NCBI GenBank assembly: GCA_946410395.1 | Contig: CAMKAE010000030.1 | Span: forward strand, 1-13,859 | Source: an uncultured Clostridia bacterium | GTDB lineage: Bacteria; Bacillota; Clostridia; Christensenellales; Aristaeellaceae | Length of the DNA: 13,859 nt | Direction: 5' to 3' | Part shown: positions 1 through 6,192 of the stretch, in pieces | Position numbering within the stretch: position 1 is the stretch's first letter | Layout: each line of letters opens with the position of its first letter | Program-made: the position numbers and the translations under genes | The notes under the pieces: model-generated | What the model saw: only the letters and a program-made list of their open reading frames with translations | Told to the model about the DNA's origin: nothing | The model's database searches: none

Positions 1-81
1 TTCTTCGCCGAAATCCGGCAAACGGGAAAGCCGTCTGATCACAAATCGTAAATCTATGACAAGATTGTCGTGTTCAGCCAT
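1..81 (-). CDS. Unknown phage protein, N-terminal fragment (cut by left edge)
   Basis: An open frame starts at an ATG at 81-79 and runs off the left edge without a stop; 27 codons are visible (starts MAEHDNLVIDLRF, then basic RR/R residues). A strong ribosome binding site (AAGGAGG) lies about 9 bases upstream. The start overlaps the end of the DUF551 gene by 8 bases, as expected for the next gene of the operon. No family can be recognised from so short a piece. Confidence 0.6.
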   Translation of the reverse strand, partial: MAEHDNLVIDLRFVIRRLSRLPDFGEE

Positions 82-427
82 TGTGCTTTTCCTCCTTCGG
101 CGGTTCAGGTAGTGGCATCCAATACCCGATAAATCCTGTCTCCATATCGTCGATAGGACGATTGAAAATGCAGTCATACCAACACCGTTTATAATAGTTT
201 ACAAGAATGATTCTGCTTTCCGTACCATCATCGTAATATGCAAGAACATCACTTGCATCGTCCGGCAGTCTTTCCTTGACGCTGATCCATTTGCTGGGGA
301 CAGTTGTGTCCTTACCGACGGTCGGCGCAGCTCTCACCAAATCGAGAAAGCGGGCCTTTTGCATTCCTGATGTAATCTTGTCCTGCAATAGACTTTCGAG
401 CAGTTTGTCTCCGTCAATCAGTCTCAT
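74..427 (-). CDS. DUF551 domain phage protein
   Basis: 117 aa. The C-terminal part has the two hallmarks of DUF551, a small domain frequent in phage early regions: WISVKERLPDD (about 47-57) and the closing GYWMPLPEPP (101-110). The N-terminal part (MRLIDGDKLLESLL) resembles the lead-in found on many Firmicute phage DUF551 proteins. The biochemical role of the family is unknown. It follows the VRR-NUC gene with a 20-base gap and overlaps the next gene by 8 bases. Its base composition is clearly more AT-rich than the genes to its right, which suggests a separate, probably recent acquisition into the distal end of the operon. Confidence 0.82.
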   Translation of the reverse strand: MRLIDGDKLLESLLQDKITSGMQKARFLDLVRAAPTVGKDTTVPSKWISVKERLPDDASDVLAYYDDGTESRIILVNYYKRCWYDCIFNRPIDDMETGFIGYWMPLPEPPKEEKHNG

Positions 428-447
428 GTTGTACCTTCCTTCCGCAC

Positions 448-783
448 TTATGCCTTATAGTCCTCCATCGGGTAGCCGCTGTCCGCGCTGCGCATTGCCT
501 GGACCGCCTCGTCCGCGCTGGTGACCACCGCGGCATAGCCGCCGGCGTGGTTGATCCGGTTCAGCGTCGCCGCCTGGATCGCTGTCAGGCGTCCGATCTC
601 CGGCCGCTTGACCTCCAGCCCGACGAAGCGCCCCGAGTGCCCGATCACCAGCAGATCCGGCAGGCCGGAGATCTGGTAGGCGCTCCCGTGCGTTTTGCAG
701 ACGAAGGTGTAGCCCTCCGCCTTCAGCCGCTCCACAATCTGGCCCACGATGACCCGCTCCAGCGGGATCTTCGTCTCGCTCAT
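448..783 (-). CDS. VRR-NUC domain nuclease
   Basis: 111 aa. VRR-NUC proteins are PD-(D/E)XK-type nucleases, standalone in many phages, with Holliday-junction or flap-type activity in studied relatives. The conserved core is visible: a Lys/His stretch (KTHGSAYQ, 30-37), the G-LPD motif with Asp43, the E-V-K catalytic pair (Glu57, Lys59) and the following Gln70 of GRLTAIQ. The open frame extends upstream to 975, but the start is placed at the ATG at 783 because it overlaps the preceding stop as ATGA and has an AGAGAGAAGG site in front. Role inferred: processing branched DNA during phage replication or recombination. Ends in TAA. Confidence 0.88.
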   Translation of the reverse strand: MSETKIPLERVIVGQIVERLKAEGYTFVCKTHGSAYQISGLPDLLVIGHSGRFVGLEVKRPEIGRLTAIQAATLNRINHAGGYAAVVTSADEAVQAMRSADSGYPMEDYKA

Positions 784-1127
784 GGCTTCGCCTTCTCTCT
801 GTATGTCACATCGATCAGCCCGGTCTTCCGATGGTAGAGCACCGGCGGCACCAGCTCCAGCTCGCCGGCCTGGATGCGCTCGCCGTAGGCCTTCGCCTCC
901 TCCAGCGTCAGGCCCGCCGCGGTGACGGTCCCGGCCTCCTGCCGGATCAGCTCCGCAACCTGGTCGTTGACCCACTGCAGCTGGTCGATGATCCCGCGCA
1001 TCTCCAGCGTGACGGTCCCGCCGGGCAGCCGCCCGCGCACGACCCCGTGCTCATCGACCCGAAGCTCGAAGCCCCAGCCCCGCAGCGCGTCGTAAACCTC
1101 CCGCGCCGTATACAGCCCGTCGCCCAT
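780..1127 (-). CDS. Hypothetical phage protein (115 aa)
   Basis: 115 aa, family not recognised. The N-terminal half (YTAREVYDALRGWGFELRVDEHGVVRG) reads as a helix followed by short strands, like a small helix-plus-beta domain. The rest contains a helix (GIIDQLQWVNDQVAELIRQEAG) and a basic C-terminus. The start is set at the ATG at 1127, two bases after the previous gene's stop, with a GGAGGAGG site 13 bases upstream; an ATG ten codons earlier would put that site inside the coding region. It ends by ATGA overlap with the VRR-NUC gene, so the two are probably translationally coupled. Confidence 0.7.
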   Translation of the reverse strand: MGDGLYTAREVYDALRGWGFELRVDEHGVVRGRLPGGTVTLEMRGIIDQLQWVNDQVAELIRQEAGTVTAAGLTLEEAKAYGERIQAGELELVPPVLYHRKTGLIDVTYREKAKP

Positions 1128-1129
1128 GG

Positions 1130-1360
1130 TCAGAAGATCGCCTCCTCCCACCATGCTTCGACGGCGTTCGTCGGGTTGTGCCCGGCGGTGATCCAGTAGC
1201 CGCCGTTGAAGCGCAGCGTGTCCGTGCGGCACTTCTTCCCGCGGTCCCGCCGGATCACGTAGTAGTCGCCCGGCTTGCCCGGCTGGCGATGGTCGCAGCG
1301 CACCCAGCACCCGGCCACGGCCGGCTCCAGCTCCTTCATGACCTGCTCCAGGTTGTCCAT
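1130..1360 (-). CDS. Small phage protein, possibly DUF551-like
   Basis: 76 aa. It begins MDNLEQVMKELEPAV and then shows the pattern P-x-K-P-G-D-Y-Y-V-I, a basic stretch with Cys44, then RFNGGYWIT and a closing AVEAWWEE. The alternation of a short 'PGDYYVIRR' strand, a 'D-T-L-R-F-N-G' strand and a terminal Trp motif loosely resembles DUF551-type small phage domains, but I would not assign the family. Good AAGGAGG site 8 bases before the ATG. It lies between the zinc/Myb-like gene and the 115-aa unknown with tight spacing. Confidence 0.7.
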   Translation of the reverse strand: MDNLEQVMKELEPAVAGCWVRCDHRQPGKPGDYYVIRRDRGKKCRTDTLRFNGGYWITAGHNPTNAVEAWWEEAIF

Positions 1361-1382
1361 TGGTCAATCCTCCTTTTTTCGT

Positions 1383-1748
1383 TCATCCGGCGCTTTGGCC
1401 GATCGCGCGCGCCGGGAGTACATAGTGGTTATAGTGCGAGGCAGCGGCCTTGGGGGACCGCCCGATCGCCTCGCCGATCTCCGGCCAGCTCCGTCCCTCG
1501 TCCCGCATCCGAATCATGACCGCCTCGTCCGCCTCCGTGTAGGGCTCGCCCCAGATCGAGGCGCTTTTCTTTTTGCGGTTCGCGCAGGCCTGATCGTAGG
1601 CCCTCGCGCAGGCGAGGGAGCAGAAGAACTTCCCGCCCCGCTTCAGCGCCGGCGACCAGGTGTCCATCGTCGCGCCGAAGGGCGCGTCCTTCACCCGCTT
1701 GCACTGGGCGCAGCGGAAGGTCCAGATCCTCAGAAAGATGTGGCTCAC
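1383..1748 (-). CDS. Putative zinc-binding, Myb/SANT-like HTH protein
   Basis: 121 aa with two recognisable parts. The N-terminal half has four Cys arranged CxxC (13, 16) and CxxxC (43, 47) in a context FFCSLACARAYD typical of treble-clef zinc knuckles such as MYM or HIT-type. The C-terminal half, about 68-110, has the tryptophan-containing helix-turn-helix of Myb/SANT-like domains (PYTEADEAVMIRMRDEGRSWPEIGEAIGR). Such proteins usually bind DNA; a regulatory or origin-associated role is an inference. The start overlaps the stop of the upstream gene as ATGA. Confidence 0.72.
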   Translation of the reverse strand: MSHIFLRIWTFRCAQCKRVKDAPFGATMDTWSPALKRGGKFFCSLACARAYDQACANRKKKSASIWGEPYTEADEAVMIRMRDEGRSWPEIGEAIGRSPKAAASHYNHYVLPARAIGQSAG

Positions 1749-1990
1749 TTTCCGTCGTCCTCCTCCCGACGGCGCAGCTCCCTTGTCTCCGCGTCATAGA
1801 GCTCCTGCACGGCGATCTCGTCCTGGAGATCGCGGACGGCGGCCGCCAGCTTTTTCAGCCGTTCCGAGGCGGTCCTGAGCAGTTCCCGCTCCTGGTGGTT
1901 CAGCGTGTCCCCGCGCTTGGCCAGAAAGTAGAGCTTCACCGAGATCTCCTGATCGCTCCGAAGCTGCGCCGAGCTGATCGTCTCCATCAT
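1745..1990 (-). CDS. Hypothetical coiled-coil phage protein
   Basis: 81 aa, family not recognised. Almost entirely helical and highly charged: residues about 30-75 (LNHQERELLRTASERLKKLAAAVRDLQDEIA) fit a coiled coil. Two ATGs are adjacent (1990 and 1987); the GGAGGG site 10 bases before the first favours it. It is the first gene after the repeat array and overlaps the zinc/Myb-like gene by ATGA. Confidence 0.68.
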   Translation of the reverse strand: MMETISSAQLRSDQEISVKLYFLAKRGDTLNHQERELLRTASERLKKLAAAVRDLQDEIAVQELYDAETRELRRREEDDGK

Positions 1991-2065
1991 GGTCCTCTCT
2001 CCCTCCTATACTCCTAAAAAAGAAATTGTTTGATGTTTTTCTCTTTTTGGTTTTTGTTCTTAGTA

Positions 2066-2118
2066 TCGCCACCTTTGCCACCATCGCCACCATCGCCACC
2101 ATCGCCACCTTCGCCACC
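2066..2118. repeat. Tandem 9-bp iterons, six units
   Basis: Six head-to-tail units of TCGCCACC plus one spacer base start at 2066, 2075, 2084, 2093, 2102 and 2111, an exact 9-base period. The second unit has T in place of C at its second base. The block is followed at 2121-2128 by an inverted copy, giving the palindrome TCGCCACC-TG-GGTGGCGA (2111-2128). Confidence 0.93.
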
Positions 2119-2174
2119 TGGGTGGCGATACGCTTCTTTTTGATTAGGTATCGCCACCCCTATCGCCACCCGCA

Positions 2175-2197
2175 AAACCCTTATAAAATAAGGGTTT
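2175..2197. repeat. Perfect 10-bp inverted repeat in centre of array
   Basis: AAACCCTTAT at 2175-2184 and ATAAGGGTTT at 2188-2197 are exact reverse complements around a 3-base AAA loop. It sits between oppositely oriented iteron blocks. There is no T-run after it on either strand, so it is not a terminator; a structural role in origin opening or initiator loading is a plausible reading. Confidence 0.85.
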
Positions 2198-2207
2198 AGG
2201 GCCCCTG

Positions 2208-2233
2208 GGTGGCGAAGGTGGCGATGGTGGCGA
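2208..2233. repeat. Tandem 9-bp iterons, three inverted units
   Basis: Three copies of GGTGGCGA start at 2208, 2217 and 2226, again with a 9-base period but in the orientation opposite to the 2066-2118 block. The two blocks therefore face each other across the hairpin at 2175-2197. An AT-rich TATATAT stretch follows immediately. Confidence 0.93.
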
Positions 2234-2290
2234 TATATATAGGGGTTTTGATTTTTCCTTGACTCCGGGTGGCGATGGGTGGCGATGTTT

Positions 2291-2335
2291 TTGGGTGGCG
2301 ATAGGGGGATCGCCACCCTGGGGATCGCCACCCAA
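2291..2335. repeat. Nested inverted iterons next to the primase stop
   Basis: GGGTGGCGAT (2293-2302) can pair with ATCGCCACCC (2309-2318) in a 10-bp stem. Alternatively, a 12-base arm at 2291-2302 can pair with its exact complement at 2324-2335. The two stems are mutually exclusive. The segment begins 6 bases after the primase-helicase stop and is transcribed with it. Confidence 0.8.
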
Positions 2336-2340
2336 AACGG

Positions 2341-4320
2341 TCAGAATCCATCTTTTTCGACCTCGCGGACCTCCGCGATCCGCTTCCCCTTCGCTCCCTT
2401 TTTCGATGGGATGAACAGCACGCCGTCGCGGTCGTTCAGACGTTCCCGGATCGCGTTGAGGTCGCGCAGCATGGGCCGCGTGTCCACCACGGGCGGGTTC
2501 GCGCCCAGGTTGATCAGTTCCTCCAACAGCTCCGACGGCGTGCCCTTCCAGACCTTGTTCCGATGCGCCAGGGCGATGATGGCCCGGGTGTATGGGCACT
2601 CCAGATAGGCCTGCTCCTCGCGCCAGGCGTCGCTGTCCGCGCTGCGGAGCGTCCACCGGCCGTTGTCGAAGCCCAGGATCAGCGAGAGGCTCTCATAGTC
2701 GCGGCTTACGCAGCTGAGGGTCGTGTGGTCCTCTCCGCGCTTGCCCTGGAGCAGGATCACGCTGTCGCAGGCGCCGGAGATGCCCATGGAGCCGCTGATG
2801 CGCTCGAAGTCGTCACTCTCCGCGACGCTCTTGCGCAGGTGGTGGATGCACACCACCGCCACACCGTAGGACAGGGCCAGCCGCTGGAGGGCGCCCATGA
2901 TCCGCGTGTCCGCCTCGTAGGCGTTCTCGCCCTGGCGGGAGCGTGATTTCACCCGGCCCAGGGTGTCGACGATGATCATGCGCGGGTGCTCCACGTCCTG
3001 GCACCACATGGAGAGCTGCTCCTCCAGGCCGTCGCCCAGGCGCTGGCTCTCGTGGGTGATGCTCAGGCACTCCGGCGCGCGTCCGGGGATCAGCTTCCGA
3101 AGGCGGTCCTGCACGCGGTACTGCCTGGACTCCAGATCCAGATAGAGCACGTCCCCCTGCGTCGTCTGCATGCCCAGGAAGGGCTCACCGCCCGCGACGC
3201 ACAGCGCCAGCAGCAGGGCGAGCCAGCTCTTTCCGCGCTTGGGGTTGCCGGCCAGCACCGTCAGGCCCGCGGGGATCATCCCGGAGACGATGGTGGGCGG
3301 GCGCTCGATGCGCTTGTCATACAGCTCCGAGGCATGGTAGGTCTGCAGCTTCGGGATCTCCCTGGGCGTCTGCCCTGGCGGCTCGATCTCCTTTGCCTCG
3401 TGGATCACCAGCTTCGCCAGATCCTCCACCCGCGCCGCCTTCAGCGCCGGGTCCAGCAGCTCCCGGAATTGGTCGCCGTGTTTGACGTGCAGGTCGCTGG
3501 GGTCCTTGCAGGCCGGGTCGACGTCGTGGCAGGAGAAGCTCCTGGCCGTGCCCTTGTAGCCTGACTCCCGCAGCGCCGCGAGCGTTTTCTCGCGGAATTT
3601 CGCGCCGCCGCTGTCCGGCTCCACGTGCAGGTAGACGTCGCGGTCGCCGATGTACTCCGCCGTCCAGGCCGCCTGGTAATTGGTCGCGCCGGGGATGCCC
3701 AGCGCCGGCATGCCGTGCAGCCAAAGGCTCTGCGCGTCGCTCTCGCCCTCCACCAGGATCAGCGCCTTCGCGGTCTTGTTCATGTCGATCCAGACGCCGT
3801 AGGGGATCACCCGGCCGCCCTTCTCCCAGCCGAAGCGCTGCGTGTTGGCGGGGTGAAACCGCTGCTTGATCGCCACGGTGCGCCCGTCCGCGTCGTAGTA
3901 CGGGATGCCCACGTGCGCGGGGTTGTAGCCGCTGGCCGGGCGGTCCGTGAGCCCGAGCTTCTGCAGCGTTTCCAGCGGCAGGCGCTTGCTCTGGGCATAC
4001 TCCGCCAGGCTCAGCGGCAGGCGTACTTTCGGCTTCTCGGTGCGCTTCGGGTCCACGCCGGCGATCTCGCACAGCTGCTTCCAGGCGTCTCCGTTGCTGA
4101 CGCCCTCCAGGCGGGCCAGGAAGGACGTGGCGTTGCCGCTCCCGCAGCCGCTCTCGCATTTCCAAAGGCCGTTGGTCGTGTTGAACCAGAAGGACGGGTT
4201 CCGCTCGTCGTGGAACGGGCAGCAGGCGTTGTACTTGTGGTCTCCGGCGGGCCGGGGCTGGGTCGGCAGGCGCTCTTGATAGAACTTCACCCAGTCGATC
4301 AGGTGGTCAATGTTGTCCAT
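2341..4320 (-). CDS. Phage primase-helicase (CHC2 zinc finger, Toprim-like, RepA/RecA-like ATPase)
   Basis: 659 aa, bifunctional replication protein. A CHC2-type zinc finger is at the N-terminus (C34-P-F-H37 and C55-x3-C59), as in DnaG and T7 gp4. A Toprim-like fold follows, with the Glu motif LILVEGESD (187-195) and an acidic EPDSGG (234-239) where DxD is more usual. A RepA/KaiC-like hexameric ATPase comes next: Walker A GNPKRGKS (358-365), Walker B MIIVD (448-452), sensor-like CIHHLRKS (491-498) and the SGSMGISGACDSVI stretch (509-522). The C-terminal 90 aa are probably a small helical or winged-helix domain. It should prime and unwind phage DNA. It lies directly upstream, in transcription order, of the iteron array and follows the ssDNA-binding protein gene. 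The start is set by GAAGGAGAAGG before the ATG at 4320. Confidence 0.92.
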   Translation of the reverse strand: MDNIDHLIDWVKFYQERLPTQPRPAGDHKYNACCPFHDERNPSFWFNTTNGLWKCESGCGSGNATSFLARLEGVSNGDAWKQLCEIAGVDPKRTEKPKVRLPLSLAEYAQSKRLPLETLQKLGLTDRPASGYNPAHVGIPYYDADGRTVAIKQRFHPANTQRFGWEKGGRVIPYGVWIDMNKTAKALILVEGESDAQSLWLHGMPALGIPGATNYQAAWTAEYIGDRDVYLHVEPDSGGAKFREKTLAALRESGYKGTARSFSCHDVDPACKDPSDLHVKHGDQFRELLDPALKAARVEDLAKLVIHEAKEIEPPGQTPREIPKLQTYHASELYDKRIERPPTIVSGMIPAGLTVLAGNPKRGKSWLALLLALCVAGGEPFLGMQTTQGDVLYLDLESRQYRVQDRLRKLIPGRAPECLSITHESQRLGDGLEEQLSMWCQDVEHPRMIIVDTLGRVKSRSRQGENAYEADTRIMGALQRLALSYGVAVVCIHHLRKSVAESDDFERISGSMGISGACDSVILLQGKRGEDHTTLSCVSRDYESLSLILGFDNGRWTLRSADSDAWREEQAYLECPYTRAIIALAHRNKVWKGTPSELLEELINLGANPPVVDTRPMLRDLNAIRERLNDRDGVLFIPSKKGAKGKRIAEVREVEKDGF

Positions 4321-4338
4321 GTCCTGCCTTCTCCTTCT

Positions 4339-4370
4339 GCCGGAGGAGCAGCGGGCGCCACTCCTCCGGC
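4339..4370. repeat. Intercistronic hairpin before the primase start
   Basis: GCCGGAGGAG (4339-4348) and CTCCTCCGGC (4361-4370) are exact complements with a 12-base loop. The hairpin lies between the ssDNA-binding gene's stop and the primase ribosome binding site (about 4327-4338). No T-run follows on the minus strand, so it is not a terminator. It contains both a GGAGGAG and its complement next to the real ribosome binding site, so it could tune primase translation or mark an RNA processing site (inference). Confidence 0.7.
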
Positions 4371-4384
4371 GGTTGTCTTACGGG

Positions 4385-5158
4385 TCAAAAGGGCAAGTCC
4401 TCGTCCGGCACCTGGACGTAGGCCGGGGCCGCCTGGGCGGCCTCCTGCTGGGGCTCCGCGTCGTCCACGGTGATGCCGTTGCGCTGCGCCGCCTCGGCGA
4501 AGGCCTGGGCATAGTCGCGCATGCGGGCCGCCTCCTCGCGGGGCAGCTTGCCCACCGGCTCGAAGACCGGGATGCTGTACTCGTTCCCGTTCTGGCTCTT
4601 CACGTTCTTCAGCGTGATCCGGGTCACGACGCTGAACAGCGGCACCCGCATGGTCAGCCGGCAGCGGACCAGGTACTGGTCAAAATATTTCAGCGCCGTG
4701 GGCGGGAGGCTGAACAGGATCGGCACCAGATCGTCCGCCCGCATGATGTACAGCTGGCGCTTGTTCACGCACTGTTTGCGGCCGTCGGTAAACTGGTTGA
4801 ATGGGCAGTCCGCGCACACGCGCACCTCGCCGGTCTCCAGGATCGTGCCGTTGACGCCGTCCATGGAGCGGCAGATCGGGGCCTCGCCGTCCGCCCGGTT
4901 GGCGTAATCGTGCCCCCAGTAGGTGTTGGTCGGGTGGCTGCACAGGATCACGCCCTCGACGGCGGTGATGCCGCCGGTGGCCTCGTCCGCGCCGGGCTCC
5001 TTCACCTTGAAGACGCCCGCGCCGCCGTTGGCGATCTGGATCGTGCCCAGCATGCTGCGCCGCAGCACGCCCTTCAGCTCCGCGCTGACCTCCGCCAGCT
5101 CCTGGGCGCTGGGCAGGTAGGCCGCCGTGTTCTGAACTAAAGCTAACTCTTTACTCAT
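4385..5158 (-). CDS. Putative phage ssDNA-binding protein with SSB-like C-terminal tip
   Basis: 257 aa. The central part has a Cys cluster (C96, then C115-A-D-C118, then C130) in the context CADCPFNQF...QCVNKRQLYIM, followed by LVPILFSLPPTALKYFDQYL and a strand-rich stretch (VVTRITLKNVKSQNGNEYSIPVF). The protein ends PDEDLPF after a Glu/Gln/Ala-rich linker. This closely mimics the DDDI/LPF tip by which bacterial SSB recruits replication partners. The tail, the Cys cluster and the place just before the primase-helicase argue for ssDNA binding. I cannot name the fold family with certainty; it is not a canonical short OB-fold SSB. It overlaps the preceding gene by 8 bases. Confidence 0.7.
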   Translation of the reverse strand: MSKELALVQNTAAYLPSAQELAEVSAELKGVLRRSMLGTIQIANGGAGVFKVKEPGADEATGGITAVEGVILCSHPTNTYWGHDYANRADGEAPICRSMDGVNGTILETGEVRVCADCPFNQFTDGRKQCVNKRQLYIMRADDLVPILFSLPPTALKYFDQYLVRCRLTMRVPLFSVVTRITLKNVKSQNGNEYSIPVFEPVGKLPREEAARMRDYAQAFAEAAQRNGITVDDAEPQQEAAQAAPAYVQVPDEDLPF

Positions 5159-5609
5159 TGCCTTCGTCCTCCTCGCCCTCGGGCAGTTCGTCGTCGTCCA
5201 CCGGGTCCGTGTTCTCCGAGCCCTCGTCGTCGATGTTCTCCGCCATGGCCTCCAGCGGCGTCAGGCTCTCGATCTGATAGATGCAGTTGAGCGTCTGCAC
5301 GGACATCTCCGCCGCGGCCAGGAAGACGTCGAGCAGCGTGTTATAGGTGCCCTCCGCCGCCTGGCGGTAGGTCGTGTCCATGCCGGTCAGGGCGTTCAGG
5401 CAGTCCTTCATCTGGCTTTTCAGCGAGTCCATGGCCGAATTGACGTTGACCATGCACTCGGACATTTTGCCGTAGGCCTCGTAGCGGGTGCGGATCGCGG
5501 GGAGGGTCCGGTCCGCGTTGCGGGCCATGTACTCCTCGTCCAGGAACTTGCGCCCCAGCACCTTCAGGCTGGAGGGGATCAGGTCGTCGATGTTAATCTG
5601 CTTGCTCAT
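5151..5609 (-). CDS. Hypothetical phage protein with acidic tail
   Basis: 152 aa, family not recognised. The body is predicted mainly helical (about 25-115), and the last 30 residues are very acidic (DDEGSENTDPVDDDELPEGEEDE). Acidic tails on phage replication proteins can mimic DNA or mediate contacts, but no function can be assigned. Good AAAGGAG site before the ATG at 5609. It overlaps both neighbours (ATGA upstream, 8 bases downstream) and is probably co-translated with the ssDNA-binding protein. Confidence 0.7.
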   Translation of the reverse strand: MSKQINIDDLIPSSLKVLGRKFLDEEYMARNADRTLPAIRTRYEAYGKMSECMVNVNSAMDSLKSQMKDCLNALTGMDTTYRQAAEGTYNTLLDVFLAAAEMSVQTLNCIYQIESLTPLEAMAENIDDEGSENTDPVDDDELPEGEEDEGNE

Positions 5610-5824
5610 GTTGTTTTCTCCTTTTTCTGTTTAGGGCACCATACGGGGGCCTGTTTCAGTGTCAGTTCGCCCCAGACGGTGAACCAGGTGTCGCGGATAT
5701 TCATGCCGTAATGCCAGAGGATCATCCGGCCCCGATCTGTCTGGGCCGTGCATCGCGCCTCGGTGCCGCTGATGTCCTTCGTGACTTTCAGCCAGGGACA
5801 GCCCTTGCACGGAGTCCGGCTCAT
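5606..5824 (-). CDS. Small Cys-motif phage protein
   Basis: 72 aa. It begins MSRTPCKGCPWLK with a CxxC pair (C6, C9); further Cys are at 25 and 63 (WCPKQKK), so four Cys could hold one zinc ion. Trp-rich core (W11, W37, W47, W51, W62). The frame is open further upstream, but the start at 5824 is chosen because it forms an ATGA overlap with the preceding HTH gene. Family not recognised; similar small 'CKGCP' proteins are common in Firmicute phage early operons. Confidence 0.7.
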   Translation of the reverse strand: MSRTPCKGCPWLKVTKDISGTEARCTAQTDRGRMILWHYGMNIRDTWFTVWGELTLKQAPVWCPKQKKEKTT

Positions 5825-6192
5825 GTCGTTTCGTCCTCTGTCTCCAGGCGGATGACGCTCAGCAGGCCGCACTCGCACAGCAGAATGCGCAGCTGCTCCA
5901 CCGCGTAGTCCACCACGGCCCGGGCGATGGCCTCCGCGTCCTTCGGCGGCGCGCTCTGGGGCGCGGGCTCCGGCACGGCGATGATCTCATACCCGTCGCG
6001 CGGGATGCCGAGCTTGGCGCCGATCAGCTCCACCGCGGAGACGCGGATCACGTTCTTCTGGCAGGCCTGTTTGAGGTAGCCGTCCGAATAGCCGATGGCG
6101 CGGCTCGCGTCGGCCATGGTGTACCCCTTGTCTAAAAGCATCCGGCGCAGCTCCGCGCCGTTAATATTCACCATCATGCAGCTGCGGCCCAT
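5821..6192 (-). CDS. Helix-turn-helix (XRE-like) protein
   Basis: 123 aa. Residues about 10-64 (GAELRRMLLDKGYTMADASRAIGYSDGYLKQACQKNVIRVSAVELIGAKLG) have the helix spacing of an XRE/lambda-repressor type DNA-binding domain. A Pro/Ala-rich linker (73-85) and a helical C-terminal segment with C106 and C108 follow. The ATG at 6192 is directly after the previous stop (TAAATG) and has a GGAGGAAGG site 5 bases upstream. Other ATGs at codons 6 and 7 are less well placed. A regulator inside the replication operon is possible; the target is unknown. Confidence 0.72.
   Translation of the reverse strand: MGRSCMMVNINGAELRRMLLDKGYTMADASRAIGYSDGYLKQACQKNVIRVSAVELIGAKLGIPRDGYEIIAVPEPAPQSAPPKDAEAIARAVVDYAVEQLRILLCECGLLSVIRLETEDETT

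Larger units (their letters stand above)
1991..2340. other. Putative phage replication origin (iteron array region)
   Basis: A 350-base non-coding stretch between the primase-helicase and the next gene. It holds 16 exact copies of the 8-mer TCGCCACC (9 on the plus strand at 2066, 2084, 2093, 2102, 2111, 2151, 2163, 2310, 2325; 7 inverted at 2121, 2208, 2217, 2226, 2268, 2278, 2294) and one copy with a single mismatch at 2075. A perfect hairpin with an AT centre lies at 2175-2197, and AT-rich patches at 2011-2065 and 2232-2260 could be unwinding elements. Iteron arrays next to a replication helicase are the usual look of theta-type phage and plasmid origins. Origin function is inferred, not shown. 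Confidence 0.65.

Noticed and set aside
784..975. N-terminal extension of the VRR-NUC protein up to 975
   Set aside because: The extension overlaps the previous gene and is Arg/Gly-rich shadow sequence. The ATGA start at 783 with a ribosome binding site fits better.
2014..2331. A separate 105-codon protein encoded by the repeat array
   Set aside because: It would begin at a GTG without a ribosome binding site and its content is just the translated DNA repeat. The array is better explained as a DNA element; the open frame is noted only as a possible relic of a helicase tail.
2060..2340. CRISPR array
   Set aside because: The repeats are 8-9 bases, occur in both orientations and have almost no spacers. 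There are no cas genes.
4339..4370. Terminator between the ssDNA-binding and primase genes
   Set aside because: The stem is strong, but no T-run follows on the minus strand and the primase start is only about 20 bases further on.
3625..4473. Long plus-strand frames opposite the primase and ssDNA-binding genes
   Set aside because: They lie antisense to clearly conserved proteins, have biased Arg/Ala/Gln/Leu composition and no start signal.
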